From: Gammaproteobacteria bacterium UBA2810
Lineage (GTDB): Bacteria; Pseudomonadota; Gammaproteobacteria; Enterobacterales; Succinivibrionaceae
DNA: 19,379 nucleotides
NCBI GenBank assembly: GCA_002351705.1
Contig: DEHC01000044.1
Coordinates: 1-19,379, forward strand
Direction of reading: 5' to 3'
Part shown: positions 6,481 to 14,347 of the stretch, one piece after another
How positions within the stretch are numbered: the first letter of the stretch is position 1
How the letters are laid out: the number at the start of each line of letters is the position of its first letter
Position numbers and translations under genes: made by a program
The notes under the pieces: model-generated
What the model was told of the DNA's origin: nothing
Database searches by the model: none
Seen by the model: the letters and a program-made list of their open reading frames with translations, nothing else

Positions 6481-7800
6481 ATGAATATCGGGAAAGAGAC
6501 TGAGTTCATCGAGTTCTGTGAATCCACAGAAGACAGGGACAGGGGAATTGAGTCCATGTCCTCTATACTCAATAAGCACGGAAAGGGAACCCTTTATTTC
6601 GGCGTAAGGGACAACGGGGATGTAAGTGGGCAGACCGTAGACGATTCTACACTGAGCAGGCTTTCCCGGGATATTGCGCGGGATCTGAAGCCGCAGTGCC
6701 GTTACAGCGTGTCAGAGCATGCCTCTCCTGACGGAAAGCGCTTCATCGAGGTTGAGTTCAGCGGCAGCCGGGCCCCGTATTCAGCGGGAGGCAGATATTT
6801 CATCAGATGCCATGGTGAAGACCGCCTGATGGACAATGAGACCATCCGGCAGTATTACAAGAACATTGCTGGTTATTCCGGATGGGAGAAAGCCGATTCG
6901 GGCTGCAGCTTCAAGAACATCAACGAGGAGCAGCTGAAAGCCTATGTGGCTAATGCCAGGGAAAAAGGAAGGCTGGCGCTGAAGTACACGGCAGCAGCTC
7001 AGGTGCTCAGCCGGCTGGGTCTCATGTTTAACGAGGTTAATCTAAATAATGCCGGGAATGTCCTGTTTTCCCGGAACGGCCCGGTGCGGGTCAGGCTGGT
7101 GAGATTTGCAGGTGCTGCCAGGCTGACGGTTATCAGCCTGCATGTATTCGAGGGAAATGTCTTCGAGTGCATAGATGCCTCCATGAATTTCCTGTCATCC
7201 AACATAGACCTGAAATTCATTCTGGACGGCAGTGTCAGACGGAAGGAGGAGCCGGAGATACCCCGGGAGGCGTACCGCGAGATAATTGTGAACGCGTTCA
7301 GCCATGGGGACTACAGTGCCGGGACGGACTTTGAGCTCGGTATATACAGCGACCGGGTCTCAGTTTATTCACCTGGCATATTTCCCAGGCCTTTCACTCC
7401 TCAGGATTTTGCAGACAGGGAGTCTGAGCCGCTCCCGCTCAATCCTGCCATTTCGGACATCCTTTTCCGGAACGGCACGGCAGAGCAGGCCTCAGCCGGA
7501 TTTGAACGGGCTTTCAGGGCCTGCAGGGAAAAGAATGTACGGTATGAGTACGCCGAGACCACGACAGGGTTCCGCTTTGACTTTTTCCGCAAAAGGGCCG
7601 CCCGGAACAAAACTCCGTCTACAGAGAAAAAGATCGCTCAGCTGCTGAAAGAGGATCCCTTCATGACAGAGAAGGAGATCTCTGAGAAGTGCGGCGTAAC
7701 TTTGAGGACAGTTCAGCGGTATATTAAAAAGCTTAAGGAAGCCTGGCTCCTTCTGCAAGTCAAAGATGCTGACGGAACCAGCCGGAACATAATGAGCTAG
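6481..7800 (+). CDS. AlbA_2 (Schlafen-like) domain and GHKL-ATPase-type transcriptional regulator
   Basis: The 439-aa protein belongs to the widespread AlbA_2 / ATP-binding regulator group. The N-terminal AlbA_2 domain (about 1-125) starts NIGKETEFIEF and contains ILNKHGKGTLYFGVRDNGDV (30-49). The C-terminal half carries a Bergerat-fold N-box, PREAYREIIVNAFSHGDYS (261-279), with E267 and the Mg-binding N271. A helix-turn-helix follows at about 395-420 (MTEKEISEKCGVTLRTVQRY). It should be a cytoplasmic DNA-binding or nucleic-acid-associated protein; targets are unknown. AGGGAGA (6469-6475) is the ribosome binding site and lies in the small hairpin GTCTC-ACAGG-GAGAC. The tandem repeats upstream could be its own operators or a structured leader. 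Family confident, function not. Confidence 0.85.
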   Translation: MNIGKETEFIEFCESTEDRDRGIESMSSILNKHGKGTLYFGVRDNGDVSGQTVDDSTLSRLSRDIARDLKPQCRYSVSEHASPDGKRFIEVEFSGSRAPYSAGGRYFIRCHGEDRLMDNETIRQYYKNIAGYSGWEKADSGCSFKNINEEQLKAYVANAREKGRLALKYTAAAQVLSRLGLMFNEVNLNNAGNVLFSRNGPVRVRLVRFAGAARLTVISLHVFEGNVFECIDASMNFLSSNIDLKFILDGSVRRKEEPEIPREAYREIIVNAFSHGDYSAGTDFELGIYSDRVSVYSPGIFPRPFTPQDFADRESEPLPLNPAISDILFRNGTAEQASAGFERAFRACREKNVRYEYAETTTGFRFDFFRKRAARNKTPSTEKKIAQLLKEDPFMTEKEISEKCGVTLRTVQRYIKKLKEAWLLLQVKDADGTSRNIMS

Positions 7801-7889
7801 GCACGTCAGCCGGCTTGCCGGACTACGTAAGCCTGACCGGCAATAAATTCTCAGGCGAAACTCAGGCTATCCGCTTAATGGAGGCTTTA

Positions 7890-8723
7890 ATGGGAGAAAA
7901 GGCAGTCTGCCCGGGATGCTCTCACCGCTGCAGCCTTAATGAAGGGGAGTACGGCATCTGCCGGGCAAGGAAGGCGGAGGGCGGCAGGGTAATCCCGGCA
8001 AACTACGGGAAAATCACTTCCATGGCGCTCGATCCCGTGGAGAAGAAGCCCTTCAGGCATTTTTATCCGGGCTCGCTCATCCTCTCAGCCGGGAGCTTCG
8101 GCTGCAATTACCACTGTCCGTTCTGCCAGAACCACTCAATCTCCCAGATATCAGAGCAGGAGGCGGAGTACCGGTATGTATCGCCGGAGAGCCTCGTCTC
8201 GGCCGCACTCAATCTCATGTCCAGGGGAAACATCGGTATCGCCTTCACCTACAATGAGCCGACGGTCTCATGGGAGTATATCATCGATACGGCTGAGGCC
8301 ATGAAGGGGACTGATCTTAAGCTCGCGCTCGTCACCAACGGCGGAGCGGCGCCTCAGATCTGGGACCGCCTGATGGCTGTGACGGATGCGGCCAATATCG
8401 ACCTGAAGGCATTCACAGAGGGATTCTACCTGAGGGTAGGCGGCGATCTCGAGACCGTGAAGCGCAACATAGAGACCGCCTCCCGTTTCTGCCATGTCGA
8501 GCTCACGACGCTCATTATCCCGGGGGAGAATGACTCCTCTGATGAGATTAGGAAACTCGCGGAATGGGTATCATCAGTCGATCCTGAAATCCCCCTCCAC
8601 GTGACGCGCTTCTTCCCGCGCTGGAGGATGACTGACCGGGATGCGACCGATCCTGACATCGTTCACTCGCTTGCCGGCGTGGCGGCGGGATACTTAAGGC
8701 ATGTTTATACAGGCAACTGTTAG
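7890..8723 (+). CDS. amrS: AmmeMemoRadiSam system radical SAM enzyme AmrS
   Basis: This 277-aa radical SAM protein has the cluster motif CNYHCPFC (C72, C76, C79) that binds the 4Fe-4S cluster used to cleave SAM. It also has N-terminal Cys residues C7, C10, C14 and C24 typical of AmrS (related to pyruvate formate-lyase activating enzymes), the core PVEKKPFRHFYPGS (49-62), FTYNEPT and a C-terminal HVTRFFPRWRM segment. The reaction is not settled to my knowledge; the name comes from its constant association with Memo-like and AMMECR1 proteins. I chose ATG 7890 because GGAGG is 5 nt upstream and the family begins near this Met. The longer frame opens with a TTG at 7815 and no ribosome binding site. 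It is 9 nt upstream of the AmrB-AmrA gene in one operon. Confidence 0.9.
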   Translation: MGEKAVCPGCSHRCSLNEGEYGICRARKAEGGRVIPANYGKITSMALDPVEKKPFRHFYPGSLILSAGSFGCNYHCPFCQNHSISQISEQEAEYRYVSPESLVSAALNLMSRGNIGIAFTYNEPTVSWEYIIDTAEAMKGTDLKLALVTNGGAAPQIWDRLMAVTDAANIDLKAFTEGFYLRVGGDLETVKRNIETASRFCHVELTTLIIPGENDSSDEIRKLAEWVSSVDPEIPLHVTRFFPRWRMTDRDATDPDIVHSLAGVAAGYLRHVYTGNC

Positions 8724-8732
8724 GAGGCAAAT

Positions 8733-10145
8733 ATGTCAATAGCAGGCGGCATCATGGTTCCGCATCCGCCCCTCATCGTTCCTGAGGTCGGAGGAGGACG
8801 TGAGTCAGAGATTGTGAAAACCTCGGACGCGTACCGGAAGGCCGCGGCGTTCGCGGCAGCTCTGCGGCCGGACACGCTCATCATCACGAGCCCCCACACG
8901 GTAATGTACAGCGACTATTTCCATATCTCGCCTGGGGCATCCGCCTCAGGCGACCTCTCGCGATTCGGCGCGCCGGAGGTCTCGATTGAGACTGACTATG
9001 ACGAGGAGCTTGTGTCTGAGATCTGCTCGATTGCGCGTGAGCGGGGCATCCACGCGGGAACATTGGGGGAGCGCGACAGCAGCCTTGATCACGGCACGCT
9101 GGTGCCCCTGTATTTCCTCCGGAAGGCTTTTGAGGACGCCGGGCTCATAAATGACGCGAAGCCGCGCCTTCGCATTGTGCGGATCGGGCTCTCTGGCTTT
9201 TCCCTCTCTGATCACTACCGCCTGGGCATGGCGATAAGGGACGCCGTGGAGAAGCTCGGGCGCAGGGCAGTGTTCGTCGCGAGCGGCGACCTCTCCCATA
9301 AGCTTAAGGACTACGGCCCGTACGGCTTCGCGGAGGAAGGCCCCGTCTATGACGAGCGGATCATGCGCGTCATGGGCTCAGCCTCGTTTGGGGAGCTCCT
9401 GGATTTTGACGAGAACTTCTGCGGAAAGGCAGCGGAGTGCGGCCACCGGAGCTTTGTCATCATGGCCGGCGCCTTTGACGGAGTGTCGGTGAAGGCAGAT
9501 CCCATCTCTCATGAAGATGTGACTGGTGTCGGCTACGGCGTCGTGACCTTCACTCCCGGGGCTCCTGACAAGGCTCGCTGCTTCCTCGATGAGTTTGACC
9601 GGATCTTAAAGGAGAAGATCGCGGAGCAGAGGAGGTCAGAGGATCCCTATGTAAGCCTTGCGCGCATGACCATCGAGAAGCATATTTCAGGAGAGACTCC
9701 TGTTATGCCGGATAATCTTCCGTCTGAGATGCACTCACGCAGGGCCGGGGTGTTCGTGTCGCTGCACCGCCTCGGAAAGCTCCGCGGCTGCATCGGAACA
9801 ATACTTCCTGTCACAGGCTCCATCGCCGAGGAGATTATGAGAAACGCCGTCTGCGCCGCGACTGAGGATCCGAGGTTCCCTCCTGTTGAGCCTGACGAGC
9901 TGGCTTTGCTTGAGTACAGCGTAGATGTGCTGAGTGAGCCGGAGAGCATCGGGTCTGAGTCGGAGCTTGATCCGAAGAAGTACGGCGTGATTGTTGAAAG
10001 CCGCGGAAGGCGGGGGCTGTTGCTTCCGGATCTTGACGGCGTTGACACGCCGGAGGAGCAGATTGCGATCTCAAAGCGCAAGGCCGGCATCGGTGACGGC
10101 GAGAAGGTCAGCCTGCAGCGCTTTACCGTAACCCGCCATTTTTAG
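8733..10145 (+). CDS. amrB: AmrB-AmrA fusion: Memo/LigB-like domain plus AMMECR1 domain
   Basis: The 470-aa two-domain protein combines an AmrB (Memo-like, LigB/extradiol-dioxygenase fold) domain at about 1-275 with an AmrA (AMMECR1) domain at about 304-470. Candidate metal-site His residues of the first domain are H11 (VPHPPLIVPE), H55 (ITSPHT), H120 (DSSLDHGTLVPL) and H189 (ASGDLSHK). The AMMECR1 domain has its signature LRGCIGT (350-356) and the AATEDPRFPPV segment. Human homologues of the two halves are MEMO1 and AMMECR1. The bacterial role is uncertain, presumably a cytoplasmic modification pathway with AmrS. TAGGAGG (8721-8727), overlapping the amrS stop, is the ribosome binding site. 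The fusion removes the need for a separate amrA. A strong hairpin follows. Confidence 0.9.
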   Translation: MSIAGGIMVPHPPLIVPEVGGGRESEIVKTSDAYRKAAAFAAALRPDTLIITSPHTVMYSDYFHISPGASASGDLSRFGAPEVSIETDYDEELVSEICSIARERGIHAGTLGERDSSLDHGTLVPLYFLRKAFEDAGLINDAKPRLRIVRIGLSGFSLSDHYRLGMAIRDAVEKLGRRAVFVASGDLSHKLKDYGPYGFAEEGPVYDERIMRVMGSASFGELLDFDENFCGKAAECGHRSFVIMAGAFDGVSVKADPISHEDVTGVGYGVVTFTPGAPDKARCFLDEFDRILKEKIAEQRRSEDPYVSLARMTIEKHISGETPVMPDNLPSEMHSRRAGVFVSLHRLGKLRGCIGTILPVTGSIAEEIMRNAVCAATEDPRFPPVEPDELALLEYSVDVLSEPESIGSESELDPKKYGVIVESRGRRGLLLPDLDGVDTPEEQIAISKRKAGIGDGEKVSLQRFTVTRHF

Positions 10146-10160
10146 CCTTTTGCCGAAATG

Positions 10161-10190
10161 AAAAAAGCGCTGCATGATGCAGCGCTTTGA
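10161..10190. terminator. Bidirectional terminator between the AmrB-AmrA gene and the clostripain gene
   Basis: Perfect 12-bp arms AAAGCGCTGCAT (10164-10175) and ATGCAGCGCTTT (10177-10188) are flanked by an A run (10161-10166), which reads as a T run on the minus strand. It serves both convergent genes, and is strongest for the minus-strand peptidase gene. Confidence 0.8.
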
Positions 10191-10245
10191 TTGAAGTACT
10201 GTGAGCGTCAGCCTGATGAAGGCATGCTCAGAACCGGATGATTAA

Positions 10246-12597
10246 TCAGCTCTTTGCTCCTTCCGTGGCTTCGCCCTCGCTGGCTCCTTCTCCGGATTCA
10301 GCAGAGTTTCCTGACTCACCGTCTGCTCCTGACGCACCGTACTTTTCAGCAAGCCAGTCGTCGAAAAGCTGTACATCCATGCTCTCATCCTTCAAAGCGT
10401 ATGTAACCATGCTGGAAGTGGCCTCGTCGCCCTTGAAGTCGGATACCTGGTAGTACATGAGCAACCTGGCGTCCGCACCCATGTCCTCTTCCTCGATCTT
10501 GAGGTCGTCGCTGTACTTGAAGGTGTCCATCTCAGTATCCCATTCCCTGCTTTCATCTTCGAGCGAGACAGCATGGAGTACCGTTGTGATTTCATCGCCT
10601 TTCTTGAACTTCGCGCTTCTCTGTTGAATGCCGCTCTCATCTATCGGTGTATAGCCGATAATCTTATAGGTCTTTGACTTTTTATCGTAGACGATATTCA
10701 TGCTGGCGTCTTTTTTGTTGACTTTGACCTGGCTGTCGTAGGTAATGAAGCGATCCGTGATGTTTGTTACCTCAAGCATGAGCATACTGCCGTTTATCAT
10801 CGGCCATGCACCGCCGAACTGGTCGCTGAACACACCCTTGTCCCAGTCTGCCGTGAGCTGCCCGCCCTCTCCGATTACCATGATGAACGCCGGAGTTTCC
10901 GCCTTTTTGTCCTCCTCGACATATGCGCCCATGACGTAGGTGACCCTGCTCACGCTGCTGAGGTATTCCTTCGGGATCTCTATGTAGGATGTTCCGTCAT
11001 CCTTAAGCTTTACGGCAATTTCACCAAGCTTTGAGATTCCGTCATCCTTCTGGATCTCCGAGTTCAGGCTCTGCATTGATGCAGCCTGAGCCACAAGCGA
11101 CTGTGATAGCCCTGCTAAGCCTGTTCCTGAGCCGCCTTCTGAAGGAGCTGCGCTGGGCTTGGTTTCATCAGTCTCCTGGCCTGACTCACCACCGCTCCCG
11201 GTTTCTGCAGACGCGGTCTCCCCTGAGGATTCAGCACCTCCTTCCTGGGACTCGCTCCCGCCAGATGCACCAGCCTGTCCGGCTCCGCTTCCTGTTGCTG
11301 TTAGAAGCTGCTGGTAGTAGTTGCGCCACGAATCAATGTCTTCATAGAGGCTGTTTATTAGCTGCTCGTTCAGAGTTCCTGCCATCATGCCTTGTACAAA
11401 GAGCAAGTAAGACGGAAAATATCCGTTTTGCAGGACAGCATTGAAATGTTTCGCTTTTAGCTGGTTCGTGAGAGGGTAGTACATGGAAAGCCCGGTGCCT
11501 GACATGCTGTCACCTGTCGTGCTGTAGAGAACGACATCATTGTAGGCCTGCTGGACATTTCCGCATACATCCTGAAAACTGCTGTCAGAGCACACACCTT
11601 CAAGGAACTCTCCGACATCGATTGAATCTGTCCCGTCGCTGCCGTATTTCGTGACATTCCTGGCTACTCTGTCAATTTTTGAGATAAGTCCCTTGCGTCC
11701 CGAGCCCTTGGCTTCCAGCACTTTTGTCGCTAAGCCATCAGAAAAGTCCTGCATGGCGAGAATAAACGGGGCAGAGTTGCCTGCATGAGTGAGAGAAAGG
11801 GTCGTTTGGGCATCGGTTCCAACTTCCTTGCAGCCCTGGTGATAGCTGTCCACTATCAGCCTGCCCAATTCCTCAGCTGACATGGAAGTGTTCTTCGATA
11901 GCCCGTTCAGAATGCCTGTGTAATACCAGCCGTTGCCAGGCTCCGTCTCTTCAGAGGCAACCATGTAATCAGCAAACAGGCCGACATACTGCAATGACTC
12001 GATGGATGACTGCAGGCAGGCGTCGAATCCGATAATGTCGAACGGACGCTTTTCTTCTTCGCCGTAAACCTGTTCAATCGCCTGGCTTATCTCGGAAAGT
12101 GAGAGGAAATCGATGCCGAATTCGTTATTAGCAGGATGCAGCTCATCGAATCCTACACCAGCGACAGGGCCGCCTCCGTGATCCCAGAAAATCAGCACGC
12201 GGTGATCGGCCTTGTAGTTCTTTTTGCCGTACTCCAGAAAGTCAGCCAGGGCCTCCGGTGTTCCCATATTAACCAGACTTAAGCTTTCGAGCGGGTGCAA
12301 GTCCTCGCTGTCTATCAGCCACCTCTGTGACTTTGATGCCGATATGATGTCCCCGGCATGCCATTTCTTAGAGCCGCCGGTCTGGATCAGTACCTTGATG
12401 TCGTCCTTGGGCAGGTTTTCCTGCGCCTGCATCATCTCCTGAATATCCATCGTGGCAGCGCCGCCGTCGGATTCGAGATCGCTGCCTACGAGCCATACGT
12501 AGAAAAGCCATGAGTCGGCGCTTGCCGGCATGGCAAGGAAAAACGACAGTGCCGCAGCCAGCAGCGCGCCGAGATGAAAGTGTTTCGGTTTACTCAT
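10246..12597 (-). CDS. Exported clostripain-family (C11) cysteine peptidase
   Basis: This 783-aa protein has an N-terminal signal peptide (charged start, hydrophobic 9-24, cleavage likely after PASA, residue 27), so it acts in the periplasm or outside the cell. The peptidase C11 domain spans about 30-430, with the catalytic His in FWDHGGG (H140) and the nucleophile in GFDACLQS (C194). By family these enzymes cut after basic residues, often after self-activation. A Gly/Ser/Glu-rich linker (about 434-493) leads to a C-terminal beta-rich domain of unknown role (about 515-750) and a low-complexity acidic Gly/Ser/Glu tail. The ribosome binding site is weak (GGGGG). The HdeA-like gene lies upstream on the same strand. 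Family membership is confident; the long tail is unusual. Confidence 0.86.
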   Translation of the reverse strand: MSKPKHFHLGALLAAALSFFLAMPASADSWLFYVWLVGSDLESDGGAATMDIQEMMQAQENLPKDDIKVLIQTGGSKKWHAGDIISASKSQRWLIDSEDLHPLESLSLVNMGTPEALADFLEYGKKNYKADHRVLIFWDHGGGPVAGVGFDELHPANNEFGIDFLSLSEISQAIEQVYGEEEKRPFDIIGFDACLQSSIESLQYVGLFADYMVASEETEPGNGWYYTGILNGLSKNTSMSAEELGRLIVDSYHQGCKEVGTDAQTTLSLTHAGNSAPFILAMQDFSDGLATKVLEAKGSGRKGLISKIDRVARNVTKYGSDGTDSIDVGEFLEGVCSDSSFQDVCGNVQQAYNDVVLYSTTGDSMSGTGLSMYYPLTNQLKAKHFNAVLQNGYFPSYLLFVQGMMAGTLNEQLINSLYEDIDSWRNYYQQLLTATGSGAGQAGASGGSESQEGGAESSGETASAETGSGGESGQETDETKPSAAPSEGGSGTGLAGLSQSLVAQAASMQSLNSEIQKDDGISKLGEIAVKLKDDGTSYIEIPKEYLSSVSRVTYVMGAYVEEDKKAETPAFIMVIGEGGQLTADWDKGVFSDQFGGAWPMINGSMLMLEVTNITDRFITYDSQVKVNKKDASMNIVYDKKSKTYKIIGYTPIDESGIQQRSAKFKKGDEITTVLHAVSLEDESREWDTEMDTFKYSDDLKIEEEDMGADARLLMYYQVSDFKGDEATSSMVTYALKDESMDVQLFDDWLAEKYGASGADGESGNSAESGEGASEGEATEGAKS

Positions 12598-12691
12598 GCA
12601 TTATGCCCCCGTGCCTTGTATGTGCCGTGCCGGCCCCTCCAGGCGGGAGCGGATGCCGGCTTTCTCTGTTGAAATATATATGAACTGCAGA

Positions 12692-12726
12692 GTGCATCCG
12701 CCCGTCATGTCCGGTGGAGGATGCAC
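12692..12726. repeat. Inverted repeat between the HdeA-like gene and the clostripain gene
   Basis: GTGCATCC (12692-12699) and GGATGCAC (12719-12726) are perfect 8-bp arms, with extra GCC/GGT pairing possible inside. No T run follows on either strand, so it is not a standard terminator. It may be a processing or attenuation hairpin between the two exported-protein genes. Confidence 0.4.
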
Positions 12727-12747
12727 GGAACTGAGTTTTGAGCAGGG

Positions 12748-13041
12748 CTATTTCATCTGCTCGGCGGCGTCGAGAACAGGCGTGTCCGGATTCTCGCCGC
12801 AATAGGTTTCGAGATATGTCCTGAGCTTTGCCATGTAGTCGCTGCTCATTACCGTATTGTTGTTCTTTGCGGAAAGGTAGCCGACAATCCAGCTCATCAT
12901 GAATGACTTTGCCTTATCATCGCTCTGGAGAAGCTGGGCGCACTTTATCTGCGCGATATCAATTCCCTGATCGTCAGCTCCGGCTGCCTGAGTGAAATAA
13001 AGCATGGCCGCCGCAGCGAATATTGCTGCAATTCTCTTCAT
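12748..13041 (-). CDS. Periplasmic HdeA/HdeB-like protein
   Basis: This 97-aa protein has a signal peptide (MKRIAAIFAAAAMLYFTQAAGA, cleavage near residue 22) leaving a mature chain of about 75 residues. Two Cys (C34 and C81) sit where HdeA/HdeB proteins form their single disulfide, with the family layout: Cys in an early helix, a GYLSAKN turn in the middle, and the second Cys in a late helix. HdeA/HdeB are acid-activated periplasmic chaperones in enterobacteria. A similar role is inferred here, and divergence is high enough that another small periplasmic function is possible. GAGG precedes the ATG by 6 nt. It lies 150 nt upstream of the clostripain gene on the same strand and has its own likely promoter. 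Confidence 0.75.
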   Translation of the reverse strand: MKRIAAIFAAAAMLYFTQAAGADDQGIDIAQIKCAQLLQSDDKAKSFMMSWIVGYLSAKNNNTVMSSDYMAKLRTYLETYCGENPDTPVLDAAEQMK

Positions 13042-13174
13042 CCTTAGCCTCTTTTATGTGAATGGCTGATTCCTGTGAAGCCGCTGGCGGTGTCTCTGCT
13101 GGCTGTAGGGCATGCAGTGCTCAGGGACTCTGTCGTGAACGCGCCTGCTGGCTGTGTTTTGATCAGTTTGACTT

Positions 13175-13204
13175 ATTTTATGAAACGGCTGTGAGAAGGG
13201 TAAA
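13175..13204 (-). promoter_or_regulatory. Possible promoter of the HdeA-like gene
   Basis: On the minus strand, TTTACC (13204 to 13199, 4 of 6) and TAAAAT (13180 to 13175, 5 of 6) are 18 bp apart. This implies a leader of about 125 nt before the ATG at 13041. It lies just downstream of the EcsC terminator. Confidence 0.4.
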
Positions 13205-13227
13205 CTACACCGGAGTGTGGCAGTAAG

Positions 13228-13265
13228 AAAAACCGGCCTTCAGCCTCTTAAAGGCAGAAGCCGGC
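13228..13265 (-). terminator. Rho-independent terminator after the EcsC-family gene
   Basis: On the minus strand, CCGGCTTC pairs with GAAGGCCGG (one bulged base), then GCCT pairs with AGGC around TTAAG, and TTTTT follows (13232 to 13228). It separates the EcsC gene from the HdeA-like gene. Confidence 0.8.
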
Positions 13266-13309
13266 AGCATGACAATGCGGAGGTCTCAGGCTGGTAAAGG
13301 GGCTTTCCG

Positions 13310-14092
13310 TTACGCGCTGAACCCGCCATGAGCCTGCTCTTCTGCCGCGGCCTTCGCGGCGTTCCTGAGAGAGCTTTCAAGGAACACGGCAGCAGAGGAG
13401 AATGTCGCGTAGGAGGCTATTCCGTTCACGGCGGCGCCGATGAGAGGAAGGAACTTGCTGAGCCCTCCCCTTGCGGCAGTTCCTGCAAGTTTGGCCCCGA
13501 GCCATTCCGCGGCCTTTTCAGCCGCGGGGTACCAGAACCTCGCCGTGACGGCGAGGAAGCTCGGGTTTTTGAGTGCCCTTTCCTTGAGCGCACGGTAGAG
13601 CGCGCTGAAGGCGTTTTCCGTCTCGGTGTCCCTTGAGCCGAGCATCAGGCAGACGGCCAGGGTCAGTATGCCGTTTCCCTGGTCTGAGAGCCGGCCGTCT
13701 TCGGAAAAAAGATCCGCGGTGCCGTAGAGGTAGCAGAGCTCCTGCGCGAGTACTACTGTATGCCAGAGGTACTGCATCACGTCAGCAGGAACCGTGGCGA
13801 GGAGGGCGAAGCCTCCCGGAAGGCCTGCGGCGGCAGAGGCTGCTGAGGTTTCGATGGTGTGGCGGCGGATCCGCTTTGCAGCAAGCTCCTGCATTGTCTC
13901 AGCGCTCATCCACGTCCTGCCCGCGGGGAGCTGCTCGAACACCTGCCTGAGGAATTCAGTCCTGTTTACCCTCGCGCCTTTTATCCTGAGGATCGAGGCT
14001 AGGACGGCGTTCCAGCCGTTGTTCTTAAGCGAAAACGTCCTCACTGCCGCGTCGGCGGCCTTTCCGAACTGTTCTTCATCTGGAAATTTCAC
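13310..14092 (-). CDS. EcsC family protein
   Basis: The 260-aa protein shows the EcsC-family pattern. A Gly/Ala-rich amphipathic stretch, GLPGGFALLATVPADVMQY (90-108), runs into a helix ending YLYG (124). A second Gly-rich stretch lies near the C-terminus (GGLSKFLPLIGAAVNGIASY, 209-228). There is no signal peptide; the hydrophobic stretches suggest peripheral membrane association. EcsC proteins are named from the Bacillus ecs locus, but their biochemical role is unknown. The start is GTG (14092) with GGAGG 8 nt upstream. A clear terminator follows. It is divergent from the cupin gene, with 255 bp between them. Confidence 0.78.
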   Translation of the reverse strand: MKFPDEEQFGKAADAAVRTFSLKNNGWNAVLASILRIKGARVNRTEFLRQVFEQLPAGRTWMSAETMQELAAKRIRRHTIETSAASAAAGLPGGFALLATVPADVMQYLWHTVVLAQELCYLYGTADLFSEDGRLSDQGNGILTLAVCLMLGSRDTETENAFSALYRALKERALKNPSFLAVTARFWYPAAEKAAEWLGAKLAGTAARGGLSKFLPLIGAAVNGIASYATFSSAAVFLESSLRNAAKAAAEEQAHGGFSA

Positions 14093-14221
14093 GCTCTGGC
14101 CCTCCGTTCCCGGAGCAGGCGGGATTGCCTGACGGTTGCTGTCATATGCTATCTATATGGTGGCATATCCGGATTATACAAACCCTGTTCCGGCATTTCC
14201 CGGTTATTTCTGTGAAAGATG

Positions 14222-14250
14222 TTGCATTCCTGATCAGGCGGGGATAAAAT
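14222..14250 (+). promoter_or_regulatory. Likely promoter of the cupin gene
   Basis: TTGCAT (14222-14227) and TAAAAT (14245-14250, 5 of 6) are 17 bp apart. Transcription would start at about 14257, inside the operator palindrome at 14255-14275, which suits repression. The leader would be about 90 nt. Confidence 0.45.
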
Positions 14251-14254
14251 ACAG

Positions 14255-14275
14255 TTGTAATAACAATGATTACAA
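14255..14275. promoter_or_regulatory. Operator-like palindrome upstream of the cupin gene
   Basis: TTGTAAT (14255-14261) and ATTACAA (14269-14275) are perfect 7-bp arms around a 7-bp spacer. The core TTGTAA-N9-TTACAA is identical in half-site and spacing to the dyad beside the LysR gene (4998-5018). It overlaps the predicted transcription start of the cupin gene. Confidence 0.6.
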
Positions 14276-14347
14276 CAAAGACGGAGCCATCTTAATTGTT
14301 CTGTCTGGTCAGGAACATCTGACCTGGCATGGAAAAAGGAGCGCATA

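Noticed and set aside
7815..7889. N-terminal extension of AmrS from an upstream TTG
   Set aside because: No ribosome binding site before the TTG, and the family match begins at ATG 7890, which has GGAGG at good spacing.
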